A DNA stretch of 7,951 nt from an uncultured Methylobacillus sp. (GTDB lineage: Bacteria > Pseudomonadota > Gammaproteobacteria > Burkholderiales > Methylophilaceae), in the NCBI GenBank assembly GCA_946481235.1, contig CAMLME010000087.1:1-7951 (forward strand). The letters run 5' to 3'. This document shows, one piece after another, positions 1-6,443 of this stretch; positions within the stretch are counted from its first letter, which is position 1; the number at the start of each line of letters is the position of its first letter. The notes beneath the pieces were generated by a model. The model had not been told where the DNA came from, did not search any database, and saw nothing but the letters and a program-made list of their open reading frames with translations. Made by a program: the position numbers and the translations under genes.

Positions 1-617
1 TAGTGGCCGGAGCGGTTTACCTGGCGGCGAAACTTGTTTTTCCGCATGAAGTCGCAGTGCTCGCCAGCATGGCCGCGACCATATGGCTGACGGGTGCATT
101 CCACGAAGACGGTTTGGCGGATGCTGCCGATGGCTTGGGTGGAGGATGGGATAAAGAGCAAGTGCTCACCATCATGCAAGACTCCCGGCTTGGCAGTTAT
201 GGTGCATTGGCGATGGTCATGGCACTGCTTATCAAATTTCAGACGCTAGCGCATCTGGCGGCGGCAATGATTCCCGCAATCCTGATAGCCGGCCATGCAC
301 TGAGCCGCTTCTGCGCTGTATTGGTGATTTCTACACAACAGTATGTGCGTTCCAGCGGCAAGGCCAAGCCGCTCGCGACGCGTCTTTCCAAAGGCGGGCT
401 GGCTGTAGCGGCGGTCGCCGGGATGGCGCCGTTGACTTTGCTCGCTCCACTCCTGCTCTGGGCGCTGGTGCCGGTGGCGCTGGTCTGGCTGTGGTTTAGC
501 CGGATGCTCAAACGCCGTTTGGGCGGCTATACCGGCGATTGTCTGGGGGCGATGCAGCAACTGTGCGAACTGGCGTTTTACCTGGGTGTGCTGGGGGTGA
601 TGGGAATGTCTTCCTGA
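1..617 (+). CDS. cobS: Cobalamin synthase CobS (adenosylcobinamide-GDP ribazoletransferase), 5'-truncated by window
   Basis: CobS is an inner-membrane enzyme that joins adenosylcobinamide-GDP to alpha-ribazole (or its 5'-phosphate), closing the nucleotide loop of cobalamin. The frame is open from base 3 to a TGA at 615-617, giving 204 residues. The family is usually near 250 residues, so about 45 N-terminal residues lie upstream, and the GTG at base 3 is probably an internal Val. Counting from that codon, the family signature FHEDGLADAADGLGGG is at 33-48 and MQDSRLGSYG at 58-67. Together they form the acidic, metal-binding active-site region. Several hydrophobic membrane segments follow, and a conserved GGYTGDCLGA begins near 174. 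The stop overlaps the cobC start (TGATG), suggesting translational coupling. Identification is firm; only the start is unknown. Confidence 0.95.
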   Translation, partial: VAGAVYLAAKLVFPHEVAVLASMAATIWLTGAFHEDGLADAADGLGGGWDKEQVLTIMQDSRLGSYGALAMVMALLIKFQTLAHLAAAMIPAILIAGHALSRFCAVLVISTQQYVRSSGKAKPLATRLSKGGLAVAAVAGMAPLTLLAPLLLWALVPVALVWLWFSRMLKRRLGGYTGDCLGAMQQLCELAFYLGVLGVMGMSS

Positions 618-1183
618 TGGAGCTTTACCTCGTGCGCCATACGACGCCTGCGATTCAGCCCGGTATTTGCTACGGCCATGCCGAACTCGATCTGCATGCT
701 GATGCAGACAAGGAAATTGCCGAGGTATGCGATAAATTGGCCGATGTTCAACCGGCTGCATTCTATACCAGCCCGTTATTGCGCTGCCGCCGCTTGGCCG
801 AGGCGCTGCCTTGGGGCGAAGCTCAGCAGGATGATCGCCTGAAGGAATTGCACTTCGGTGATTGGGAGATGCAGCGTTGGGATGCGATTCCGCGCGAGAT
901 TTTCGATTTCTGGGCCATGCGTTTCGTTGAGCATGCGCCGCCGGGCGGCGAGTCCTTTCAGGATCTCTATCAGCGTGCCAGCGCCTTTTTTACCGAGTGT
1001 GCCAAAAAAAACGCCGGGCTCACGGTGGTGGCGGTGACGCACGCTGGCGTCATACGCGCCTTGCTGGCGCACGCGCTCAAGCTGCCGCTGGAGAATGTGC
1101 CCGGCTTTCATCTGGATTTTGGTGGCGTGACCAAGCTGGTCATGTCCACTTCACATATCAATGTCGCTTATGTCAATCGTTGA
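617..1183 (+). CDS. cobC: Alpha-ribazole phosphatase CobC (histidine phosphatase family)
   Basis: This 188-residue protein belongs to the phosphoglycerate-mutase-like histidine phosphatases. Its expected role is to remove the phosphate from adenosylcobalamin 5'-phosphate or alpha-ribazole 5'-phosphate, next to the CobS step. The N-terminal LVRHTTP carries the phospho-acceptor His8 with Arg7. SPLLRCRR (52-59) supplies the phosphate-pocket arginine, LKELHFGDWE (75-84) the general-acid region, and VTHAGVIR (140-147) the second catalytic His142. Length fits the family. I chose the ATG at 617 because it overlaps the cobS stop and puts the RH motif at residues 7-8. An in-frame start at 539 would add 26 residues lying inside cobS. 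The gene ends inside the cobB start region. CobC rather than a general phosphatase is inferred from context, which is strong. The name is the Salmonella one; it is not the Pseudomonas denitrificans CobC, an aminotransferase-like protein. Confidence 0.92.
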   Translation: MELYLVRHTTPAIQPGICYGHAELDLHADADKEIAEVCDKLADVQPAAFYTSPLLRCRRLAEALPWGEAQQDDRLKELHFGDWEMQRWDAIPREIFDFWAMRFVEHAPPGGESFQDLYQRASAFFTECAKKNAGLTVVAVTHAGVIRALLAHALKLPLENVPGFHLDFGGVTKLVMSTSHINVAYVNR

Positions 1184-2456
1184 GTGCCCCGCCCTGCTGA
1201 TTGCCGCGCCGTCTTCCGGCTCTGGAAAAACCAGCGTCACGGCGGCATTGGCGCGCTATTTCACCCGTCAGGGCAAGCATGTCCGCGTGTTCAAGACCGG
1301 CCCGGATTTCATTGACCCCGGCGTGCTCGAGTGCGCTTCCGGCAATCCGGTTTACCAACTCGATTTGTGGATGGTCGGCGAAGCCGAATGCCGCCGGCTG
1401 CTGGCAGAAGCCGCACGCGAGGCGGACTTGATCTTGATCGAAGGTGTGATGGGCCTGTTCGACGGCACCCCCAGCAGCGCCGACCTGGCGCAGCATTTCG
1501 GTATTCCCGTGCTGGCAGTGATCGACGCTTCAGCCCAGGCGCAGACCTTCGGCGCGCTGGCGCTGGGACTGGCGACGTACCGGCCGCAACTGCTTTTCGC
1601 CGGGGTCCTCGCCAATCGCGTGGCGGGCTCCGGCCATGCCGATATGCTGGAATCCAGCCTGCCGCCGAATTTACGCTGGTTCGGCTGGTTGCCGACAGAG
1701 CAGGAAGCGGCGTTGCCGGAACGTCATCTCGGGCTGGTTGGAGCCGCCGAGCAGCCGGATCTCGTTGCCAAACTGGACAGGCTGGCCGAGGCTTTGGTGA
1801 TGAGTGAGCATCCGATGCCGGCTACCGTCGCCTTTCCCACTGCCGAGTCGGAAACGCAGCCCAGATTATTGCAAAACACTCATATCGCCATCGCCCGCGA
1901 CCATGCGTTTGCCTTTATTTACCGTGCCAATCTCGACCTGCTGGCCGATATGGGTGCGACGCTGGAGTTCTTTTCGCCCTTGGCAGACAAGGCATTGCCG
2001 GCGGCGGACGCCTACTACTTTCCGGGTGGCTATCCCGAGTTGCATCTCGATACCCTGTCGCGCAATACCGGGTTGCGCGATGACCTGTTGGCGGCGCAGG
2101 CGGCGGGCAAGCCTGTACTGGCCGAGTGCGGCGGCATGATGGCGATGTTCGAAGCGATTACGGATGCCGAGGGGCGGCGCGTGACCATGTGGGGTCTGCT
2201 GCCGGGAGAAGTGACGATGCAGAAACGCCTCGGCGGCCTCGGACTGCAAGCGGCGGAGCTGCCCGAGGGACTGCTCCGCGGTCATACGTTCCATTATTCG
2301 AAGACGGAAACTGCCCTGCCTCCTTTGGGCAAAGCCATCAAGCAATCCGGCAGCGAGGGCGAGGCGATTTATCGCGTCGGCCGGCTGACGGCCTCCTACT
2401 TGCATGCCTACTGGCCGTCCAACCCCGAAGCTGCCGCGCGGCTGTTTTTGCCATGA
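1161..2456 (+). CDS. cobB: Cobyrinic acid a,c-diamide synthase (CobB/CbiA)
   Basis: This ATP-dependent, glutamine-using enzyme amidates the a and c carboxylates of cobyrinic acid (or of hydrogenobyrinic acid in the aerobic route). The 431-residue protein has the usual two parts. The N-terminal ATPase domain has a P-loop, AAPSSGSGKTS at 15-25, then FKTGPDFIDP at 44-53 and IEGVMGLFDG at 93-102. The C-terminal class I glutamine amidotransferase domain has YFPGGYPELH at 286-295, the nucleophile Cys323 in AECGG, GHTFHYS at 374-380, and a probable catalytic His415 in SYLHAYWPS. Two in-frame ATGs are possible, 1161 and 1170 (Met4). Neither has a clear ribosome binding site and both overlap the end of cobC (by 23 or 14 bp), so coupling is likely. 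The window does not show whether the host uses the early- or late-cobalt-insertion route, so the cbiA-type and cobB-type substrates cannot be separated. Confidence 0.93.
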   Translation: MSLMSIVECPALLIAAPSSGSGKTSVTAALARYFTRQGKHVRVFKTGPDFIDPGVLECASGNPVYQLDLWMVGEAECRRLLAEAAREADLILIEGVMGLFDGTPSSADLAQHFGIPVLAVIDASAQAQTFGALALGLATYRPQLLFAGVLANRVAGSGHADMLESSLPPNLRWFGWLPTEQEAALPERHLGLVGAAEQPDLVAKLDRLAEALVMSEHPMPATVAFPTAESETQPRLLQNTHIAIARDHAFAFIYRANLDLLADMGATLEFFSPLADKALPAADAYYFPGGYPELHLDTLSRNTGLRDDLLAAQAAGKPVLAECGGMMAMFEAITDAEGRRVTMWGLLPGEVTMQKRLGGLGLQAAELPEGLLRGHTFHYSKTETALPPLGKAIKQSGSEGEAIYRVGRLTASYLHAYWPSNPEAAARLFLP

Positions 2457-3091
2457 GCGATTTCAGCGAATCTGACAAGGCTGCCATCTATCGTGTCATC
2501 GAAGAGCGGCGTGACATGCGGCACTTTCTTCCCGACCCTATTGCGCCGGAGTTGCTTGCGCGGTTGCTGCAGGCTGCCCACTTGGCCCCCAGCGTCGGCT
2601 ATATGCAGCCTTGGCGTTTTATCCGCATTGTCGATCGTGAATTGCGGAAACAAATTCATGCGCTGGTCGAAACCGAGCGCATCGCCACTGCAGCAGCCTT
2701 GGCCGAACGCGAAGACGAATTCATGCGCCTCAAGGTCGAAGGCATTCTCGAGTGCGGCGAACTGCTGGTCGTCGCCTTGGCGAATGGACGCGAGAAACAC
2801 GTGTTCGGCCGCCGTACGCTGCCGGAAATGGATCTGGCGTCGGCTTCCTGCGCCATCCAGAACCTGTGGCTAGCCGCCCGTGCGGAAGGTCTGGGCATGG
2901 GCTGGGTGTCGCTGTTCGATCCTATTCAACTGGCTCAGTTGCTAGATATGCCCTCGGGTGCCAGTCCCATCGCGGTGCTCTGTCTCGGCTATGTCGAGGC
3001 GTTCTATCCCCGCCCGATGCTCGAAATGGAGCGCTGGGCCGACCGTATCCCGCTGGAAACGCTGGTGTTCGAAGACCGCTGGAAGCGCTGA
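2453..3091 (+). CDS. bluB: 5,6-dimethylbenzimidazole synthase BluB
   Basis: BluB is a flavin-destroying enzyme of the nitroreductase fold. It breaks down reduced FMN with O2 to make 5,6-dimethylbenzimidazole, the lower ligand of cobalamin. The 212-residue protein starts MSDFSESDK and has the family signature RRDMRHF at 19-25. Asp21 would match the essential Asp of Sinorhizobium BluB. LAPSVGYMQPWRF follows at 44-56, and GLGMGWVSLFDP at 146-157, where Ser153 would match the second key residue. The ATG at 2453 overlaps the cobB stop (ATGA). The frame stays open back to 2126, but that extra part lies inside cobB and is not BluB-like. No good Shine-Dalgarno is present, consistent with coupling. 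The gene implies aerobic production of true B12 rather than a pseudo-cobalamin. Other nitroreductases are less likely, given this motif set and the cob context. Confidence 0.93.
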   Translation: MSDFSESDKAAIYRVIEERRDMRHFLPDPIAPELLARLLQAAHLAPSVGYMQPWRFIRIVDRELRKQIHALVETERIATAAALAEREDEFMRLKVEGILECGELLVVALANGREKHVFGRRTLPEMDLASASCAIQNLWLAARAEGLGMGWVSLFDPIQLAQLLDMPSGASPIAVLCLGYVEAFYPRPMLEMERWADRIPLETLVFEDRWKR

Positions 3092-3095
3092 CGGA

Positions 3096-3129
3096 CTTTC
3101 ATCCTGTTGTCATGCAGGCTCCTTACGAT
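3096..3129 (+). promoter_or_regulatory. Putative Pho box plus -10 element upstream of the alkaline phosphatase
   Basis: Two direct heptamers, CTTTCAT (3096-3102) and TTGTCAT (3107-3113), lie 11 bp apart with a CCTG spacer. Each matches the PhoB half-site CTGTCAT at 6 of 7 positions. Ten bases after the second heptamer is TACGAT (3124-3129), a -10 hexamer keeping the key T, A, A and T. This two-heptamer arrangement, with a 10-bp gap to the -10, is that of classical PhoB-activated promoters, including E. coli phoA as I recall it. A transcript would start near 3136, giving a leader of about 20 nt. The spacer is less AT-rich than usual. The match was made by eye and has no statistical score. Confidence 0.6.
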
Positions 3130-3144
3130 GGGGGCTCTGAATAC

Positions 3145-3151
3145 AGGTGGA
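3145..3151 (+). promoter_or_regulatory. Shine-Dalgarno that decides the alkaline phosphatase start
   Basis: AGGTGGA ends 3 nt before the ATG at 3155. The two upstream in-frame candidates, TTG 3107 and ATG 3128, lie inside the putative Pho box and -10 element, so they cannot be starts on a transcript made from that promoter. The ATG at 3155 also begins directly with a signal-peptide-like sequence. Confidence 0.6.
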
Positions 3152-3154
3152 AGA

Positions 3155-4681
3155 ATGAGCAGTGTTATCGACAAGTTAGTCGCGGTCGGCATGATGGTGG
3201 TCGCTTTACCGGCCCTATGCGAGCCGGTGGTACAGGGCCCTGAGGCGGTGCAGGATTGGTATGAGGCGGGCCAGCGCTTCATTCGCGATGCCGAGCAACT
3301 GGAAATCCGGGCACGCAAGGCAAAAAACGTCATCCTCTTCGTCGGCGACGGAATGGGGATTTCCACCTTGACTGCCGCACGCATCCTCGAAGGCCAGCTC
3401 AAGGGCCGCACGGGCGAGGAAAACCGGCTCTCGTTCGAGGATTTTCCCTACGCCGCGCTTTCCAAAACCTATACCTGGGATCAGCAGACGCCCGACTCCG
3501 CGCCCACCATGACCGCCATGATCACCGGCTACAAGGCGCGCGAGGGCATGCTGTCCGTCGATCATCAAACCCCGCGTGGGGAATGCAACGCCGGGGTCGT
3601 CGCAGCACATGCCATCCCGACCCTTCTGGAACAAGCGGCCGCAGCGGGCAAGGCGACCGGTGTCGTTTCCACCGCGCGCCTCACGCATGCCACGCCGGCC
3701 GCGACCTACGCACACACGCCCATGCGCGACTGGGAGTCCGATACCGATTTGCCCGCCGGTTGCGGCGTCAAGGATATCGCGCGGCAACTGATCGAAGTAT
3801 CGCCAACCGTGCGCGACAGCCTGAAGGTGGCGATGGGCGGCGGACGTACCAACTTCATGCCGGCAGTACGGGACGATCCGGAGAGTGGGCGGAAAGGTAA
3901 GCGCAAGGACGGCCGCGACCTGGTCGCCGAATGGCAGCAGACACGCGGCCCCGGTTCGCGATATGTATGGAATCGGGCGGGTTTCGATGCCATCGATCCA
4001 GCCGCGACCACGCACCTGCTGGGCCTTTTCGAGAGCAGTCACATGCAATACGAACTGGACCGTGCAAAAGACAAGGGCGGCGAACCGTCGCTGACCGAGA
4101 TGGCCGACAAGGCCATCCGTCTCCTGCAGAAAGACAAAAACGGTTTCTTCCTGCACGTCGAGGCGGGCCGCATCGACCATGCTCACCATGCCGGCAACGC
4201 CAAGCGCGCGCTATTGGAAGTGATCGAACTGGCGCGGGCGGTGCGCAAGGCGCGGGAGATGACAGATCCCACGGATACCTTGATCATCGTGACCGCCGAC
4301 CACAGCCATGTGTTTACCATGGCCGGTTATCCGCATCGCGGCAACGATATCCTCGGCCTGGTCGCGGAGGTGCCTGAAAAGGATGGCGAAGAAAAGGGGT
4401 TGAAAAAGGACAAATTGGGCTTGCCTTACACCACCCTGGGTTATGCCAACGGCCCCGGATGGCGCAGTCCGGCAGCCGATGGCGGCAAGCGCCCCGATCT
4501 TGTTCAGGTGGATACGCATGCCGACGATTACCTGCCGGAGGCGACCGTGCCTCTGGAGTCCGAAACGCATGGCGGCGAAGATGTCGCCATTTTTGCCACC
4601 GGGCCGATGGCGCATCTGATCCATGGCAGCATGGAGCAGAACTGGATTTATCACGTCATGCGGCGCGCGTTCGGGTTTTAG
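3155..4681 (+). CDS. phoA: Secreted alkaline phosphatase (PhoA family, animal-type active site)
   Basis: This zinc/magnesium phosphomonoesterase of 508 residues is predicted to be periplasmic and to free phosphate from organic esters. A signal peptide is visible: MSSVIDK, a hydrophobic core at 8-21, and likely cleavage near ALC-EP. Active-site residues are complete: Asp65 in LFVGDGMG, nucleophile Ser115 in TPDSAPT, Thr180 in THATPAATYAH, probable phosphate-binding Arg191 in MRDWESD, Glu336/Asp341/His345 in VEAGRIDHAHH, Asp382/His383 in TADHSH, and His472 in THGGED. Where E. coli PhoA has Asp153 and Lys328, this protein has His178 and His342, as in animal and many other bacterial alkaline phosphatases. 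YVWNR, LLGLF, MQYEL and PSLTEM also resemble that group. It sits 63 bp after bluB with its own putative Pho box, so it is probably regulated apart from the cob genes. The 3' end overlaps the opposing btuF-like gene by 4 bp. Confidence 0.93.
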   Translation: MSSVIDKLVAVGMMVVALPALCEPVVQGPEAVQDWYEAGQRFIRDAEQLEIRARKAKNVILFVGDGMGISTLTAARILEGQLKGRTGEENRLSFEDFPYAALSKTYTWDQQTPDSAPTMTAMITGYKAREGMLSVDHQTPRGECNAGVVAAHAIPTLLEQAAAAGKATGVVSTARLTHATPAATYAHTPMRDWESDTDLPAGCGVKDIARQLIEVSPTVRDSLKVAMGGGRTNFMPAVRDDPESGRKGKRKDGRDLVAEWQQTRGPGSRYVWNRAGFDAIDPAATTHLLGLFESSHMQYELDRAKDKGGEPSLTEMADKAIRLLQKDKNGFFLHVEAGRIDHAHHAGNAKRALLEVIELARAVRKAREMTDPTDTLIIVTADHSHVFTMAGYPHRGNDILGLVAEVPEKDGEEKGLKKDKLGLPYTTLGYANGPGWRSPAADGGKRPDLVQVDTHADDYLPEATVPLESETHGGEDVAIFATGPMAHLIHGSMEQNWIYHVMRRAFGF

Positions 4682-5487
4682 CGGTTTTCCACGATGACCT
4701 GCCAACCGCGCACGATGCCGACCAGCGCATCCAGCCCATCGGTCAGTGCTGCGGGGCCGGGCTGTAAAATCAGCGGCGACTTGATCTCGAACACCTGCCC
4801 GCTTTGCACTGCCGGTATGGTTTGCCATCCGGGGCGGGCCGCGACTTGCTCCGGGCGGAATTTCTTGCCGCACCAGGAGCCGATGATGATGTCGGGCTGG
4901 CGTCGCACGACCTCTAGCGGGTCGGCGATGATGCGGTTGCCGGCCAGCGACTGGGAAGACAGCTCCGGAAAGCAATCCTCGCCGCCGGCGATTTCGACGA
5001 GTTCCGACACCCAGCGGATGCCGGAAATCATCGGTTCGTCCCATTCCTCGAAATACACACGCGGCTTGCGCGGCAAATTGGCAGATGCTACACGGACGGT
5101 ATCGACACGCGCTGCGAGTTCACGTGCCAGCGTCTCGCCCTTCGCCGGCTTGCCGACCAGCGCGCCCAGCGTGGCGACCATGCGCAGGATGCCATCTACG
5201 CTGCGATGATTGAACACGTATACCTCGACACCGGCCTGGATCAGGTCGCGTGCAATTTCGCCCTGCAGATTGGAAAATCCCAGTACGAGATCCGGCTTGA
5301 GTTCGAGGATGGCCTCGGTTTTGGCGCTGGTGAACGCCGAAATCTTCGGTTTTTCCTTGCGCGCCTGCGGCGGCCGCACGGTGAAGCCGGAAATGCCGAC
5401 GATGCGGTCCTGCTCGCCTAATAAATACAACGTTTCGGTGGTTTCCTCGGTGAGGCAAACAATGCGTTCGGGGTAACGGATGGTCAT
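4678..5487 (-). CDS. btuF: BtuF-like cobalamin-binding protein without a signal peptide
   Basis: This 269-residue protein has the ABC transporter substrate-binding fold used for cobalamin and iron chelates. MTIRYPERIVCLTEETTETL opens the N-terminal lobe, and KPDLVLGF (64-71) is the usual family strand. VYFEEWDEPMISG (144-156), SELVEIAGG (161-169), GSWCGKKFRPE (203-213) and LQPGPAALTDGLD (241-253) fit the branch often found next to cobalamin genes. The gene is last in the cbiB-cobD-btuF operon; its ATG overlaps the cobD stop (ATGA). The lobe begins at residue 1. There is no hydrophobic leader or lipobox, and no earlier in-frame start before the upstream stop, so standard export is not supported. 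No BtuC or BtuD is in the window. It may be a cytoplasmic corrinoid binder, or be exported by an unseen route. The family is firm; the corrinoid ligand is inferred from context. Confidence 0.82.
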   Translation of the reverse strand: MTIRYPERIVCLTEETTETLYLLGEQDRIVGISGFTVRPPQARKEKPKISAFTSAKTEAILELKPDLVLGFSNLQGEIARDLIQAGVEVYVFNHRSVDGILRMVATLGALVGKPAKGETLARELAARVDTVRVASANLPRKPRVYFEEWDEPMISGIRWVSELVEIAGGEDCFPELSSQSLAGNRIIADPLEVVRRQPDIIIGSWCGKKFRPEQVAARPGWQTIPAVQSGQVFEIKSPLILQPGPAALTDGLDALVGIVRGWQVIVENR

Positions 5488-6443
5488 GGCAGCAGGTAGT
5501 CCAGTTTGGTCCAGGCGCGTTCGTCGGCGGGCAGGCCGAAGCGCAGGCTGGAGGTTTCGGTAAACAGGCGGGTGAGTATGCCGAGGCGCGCGAGCTGATG
5601 ATGAATCTCCTCCGCATCAGGCGTTTTAACCCACTGGAACAGCGCTGTACCGCCGGTCGGCGCCAAGTCGTGGCGGGTTAGCAACTCTGCCAGTTGCAGG
5701 CTTTGCTGAGTGAGCCAGATGCGTTGCTCGACTTGCCATGCATGGTTGGCGAGCGCTTGCTGCGCGACCCAGCGGGTTGGATGCGCCACGTTCCAGGGCC
5801 CCAGCTTTTCCTGCAATGCTGCCAACAACTCTGGCCAGGCGAGAACGAATCCGGCGCGGATTCCCGCCAGCCCGAAGAATTTGCCGAGCGAACGCAGGAT
5901 AATCAACCCCGGCAGCCCGGCATGTGCCGACAAGCTGAATTCCGGCGTGGCATCCATGAAAGCTTCGTCCACGACCAGCCAGCCTCCACGGCTGGCGAGT
6001 TCTGCGTGCCATTCCAGCAGCGTAGCGGCGGGAACGAGTCGCCCGGTCGGATTGTTGGGGTTGGCCAGTACCAGCACGTCCAATTTGCCAGGTTCGTAAT
6101 CCGCCAGTGTTTCCACAGCATGCCCGGCTTGCCGCCAGGCGTGCGCGTGCTCGGCATAGGTGGGGCTCAGGACGCCCACGCGAGAGGGGGCGCGCAACAA
6201 GGGCAATGCCTGTATGGCCGCCTGCGAACCGGCGCAAGGCAGCAGATTCTTTGTTCCGTAATAATCGGCCGCCGCCGGCAACAGGCCGTCTTCGTCTTCC
6301 GGCAGGCGCAGCCAGCATCCGGGCGGGATGGGCGGCACCGGATAGCCGACAGGATGAATGCCGGTGGAGAGATCCACCCATTTATCGAGCGGGATGCCGT
6401 GTTCGCGCGCCGCGGCTGCGAGTTTCCCGCCGTGTTCAAGCAT
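5484..6443 (-). CDS. cobD: L-threonine-O-3-phosphate decarboxylase CobD
   Basis: This PLP-dependent fold-type I enzyme decarboxylates threonine phosphate to (R)-1-amino-2-propanol O-2-phosphate, the linker that CbiB attaches to cobyric acid. The 319-residue protein starts MLEHGGKL, the typical CobD opening. It then has DLSTGIHP (24-31) and AGSQAAIQ (71-78) in the cofactor-phosphate region. NPNNPTG at 128-134, VVDEAF with Asp159, and SLGKFFGLAGIRAGF with Schiff-base Lys188 and Arg196 follow. Arg301 in SSLRFGLP should bind the substrate carboxylate. The ATG at 6443 is preferred over the in-frame TTG at 6449 because a good Shine-Dalgarno sits 9 nt upstream of it. The start lies 8 bp inside the cbiB 3' end and the stop overlaps the next ATG. 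A histidinol-phosphate aminotransferase is the main alternative by fold; the neighbours and N-terminus argue against it. Confidence 0.9.
   Translation of the reverse strand: MLEHGGKLAAAAREHGIPLDKWVDLSTGIHPVGYPVPPIPPGCWLRLPEDEDGLLPAAADYYGTKNLLPCAGSQAAIQALPLLRAPSRVGVLSPTYAEHAHAWRQAGHAVETLADYEPGKLDVLVLANPNNPTGRLVPAATLLEWHAELASRGGWLVVDEAFMDATPEFSLSAHAGLPGLIILRSLGKFFGLAGIRAGFVLAWPELLAALQEKLGPWNVAHPTRWVAQQALANHAWQVEQRIWLTQQSLQLAELLTRHDLAPTGGTALFQWVKTPDAEEIHHQLARLGILTRLFTETSSLRFGLPADERAWTKLDYLLP

Noticed and set aside
539..616. N-terminal extension of cobC from an in-frame start at 539
   Set aside because: The added 26 residues lie in cobS, resemble no phosphatase N-terminus, and would move the RHT motif away from the start.
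2126..2452. N-terminal extension of bluB into cobB
   Set aside because: The extra 109 residues are an Arg-rich shadow of cobB; BluB proteins start close to the RRDMR motif.
3092..3154. Cobalamin riboswitch in the only intergenic gap
   Set aside because: A cobalamin riboswitch needs roughly 200 nt and a B12 box. The gap is 63 bp and no B12-box-like sequence is seen there.
3209..3223. Lipoprotein signal at PALC in the phosphatase leader
   Set aside because: The residues before Cys22 (P, A, L) do not fit a lipobox, which needs a small residue at -1. Ordinary signal peptidase cleavage is more likely.
3215..4189. Long minus-strand open frame (324 codons) opposite the alkaline phosphatase
   Set aside because: It mirrors the codon structure of a gene with a complete active site and has no motif of its own.
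4681..4709. Inverted repeat GCGGTT/AACCGC just after the phosphatase stop as a terminator
   Set aside because: The stem is only 6 bp with a 17-nt loop, there is no T tract after it, and it lies within the btuF-like coding sequence.
4211..5044. Minus-strand open frame (277 codons) spanning the phosphatase/btuF junction
   Set aside because: It is out of frame with the btuF-like gene it overlaps and low in complexity, with no family resemblance.
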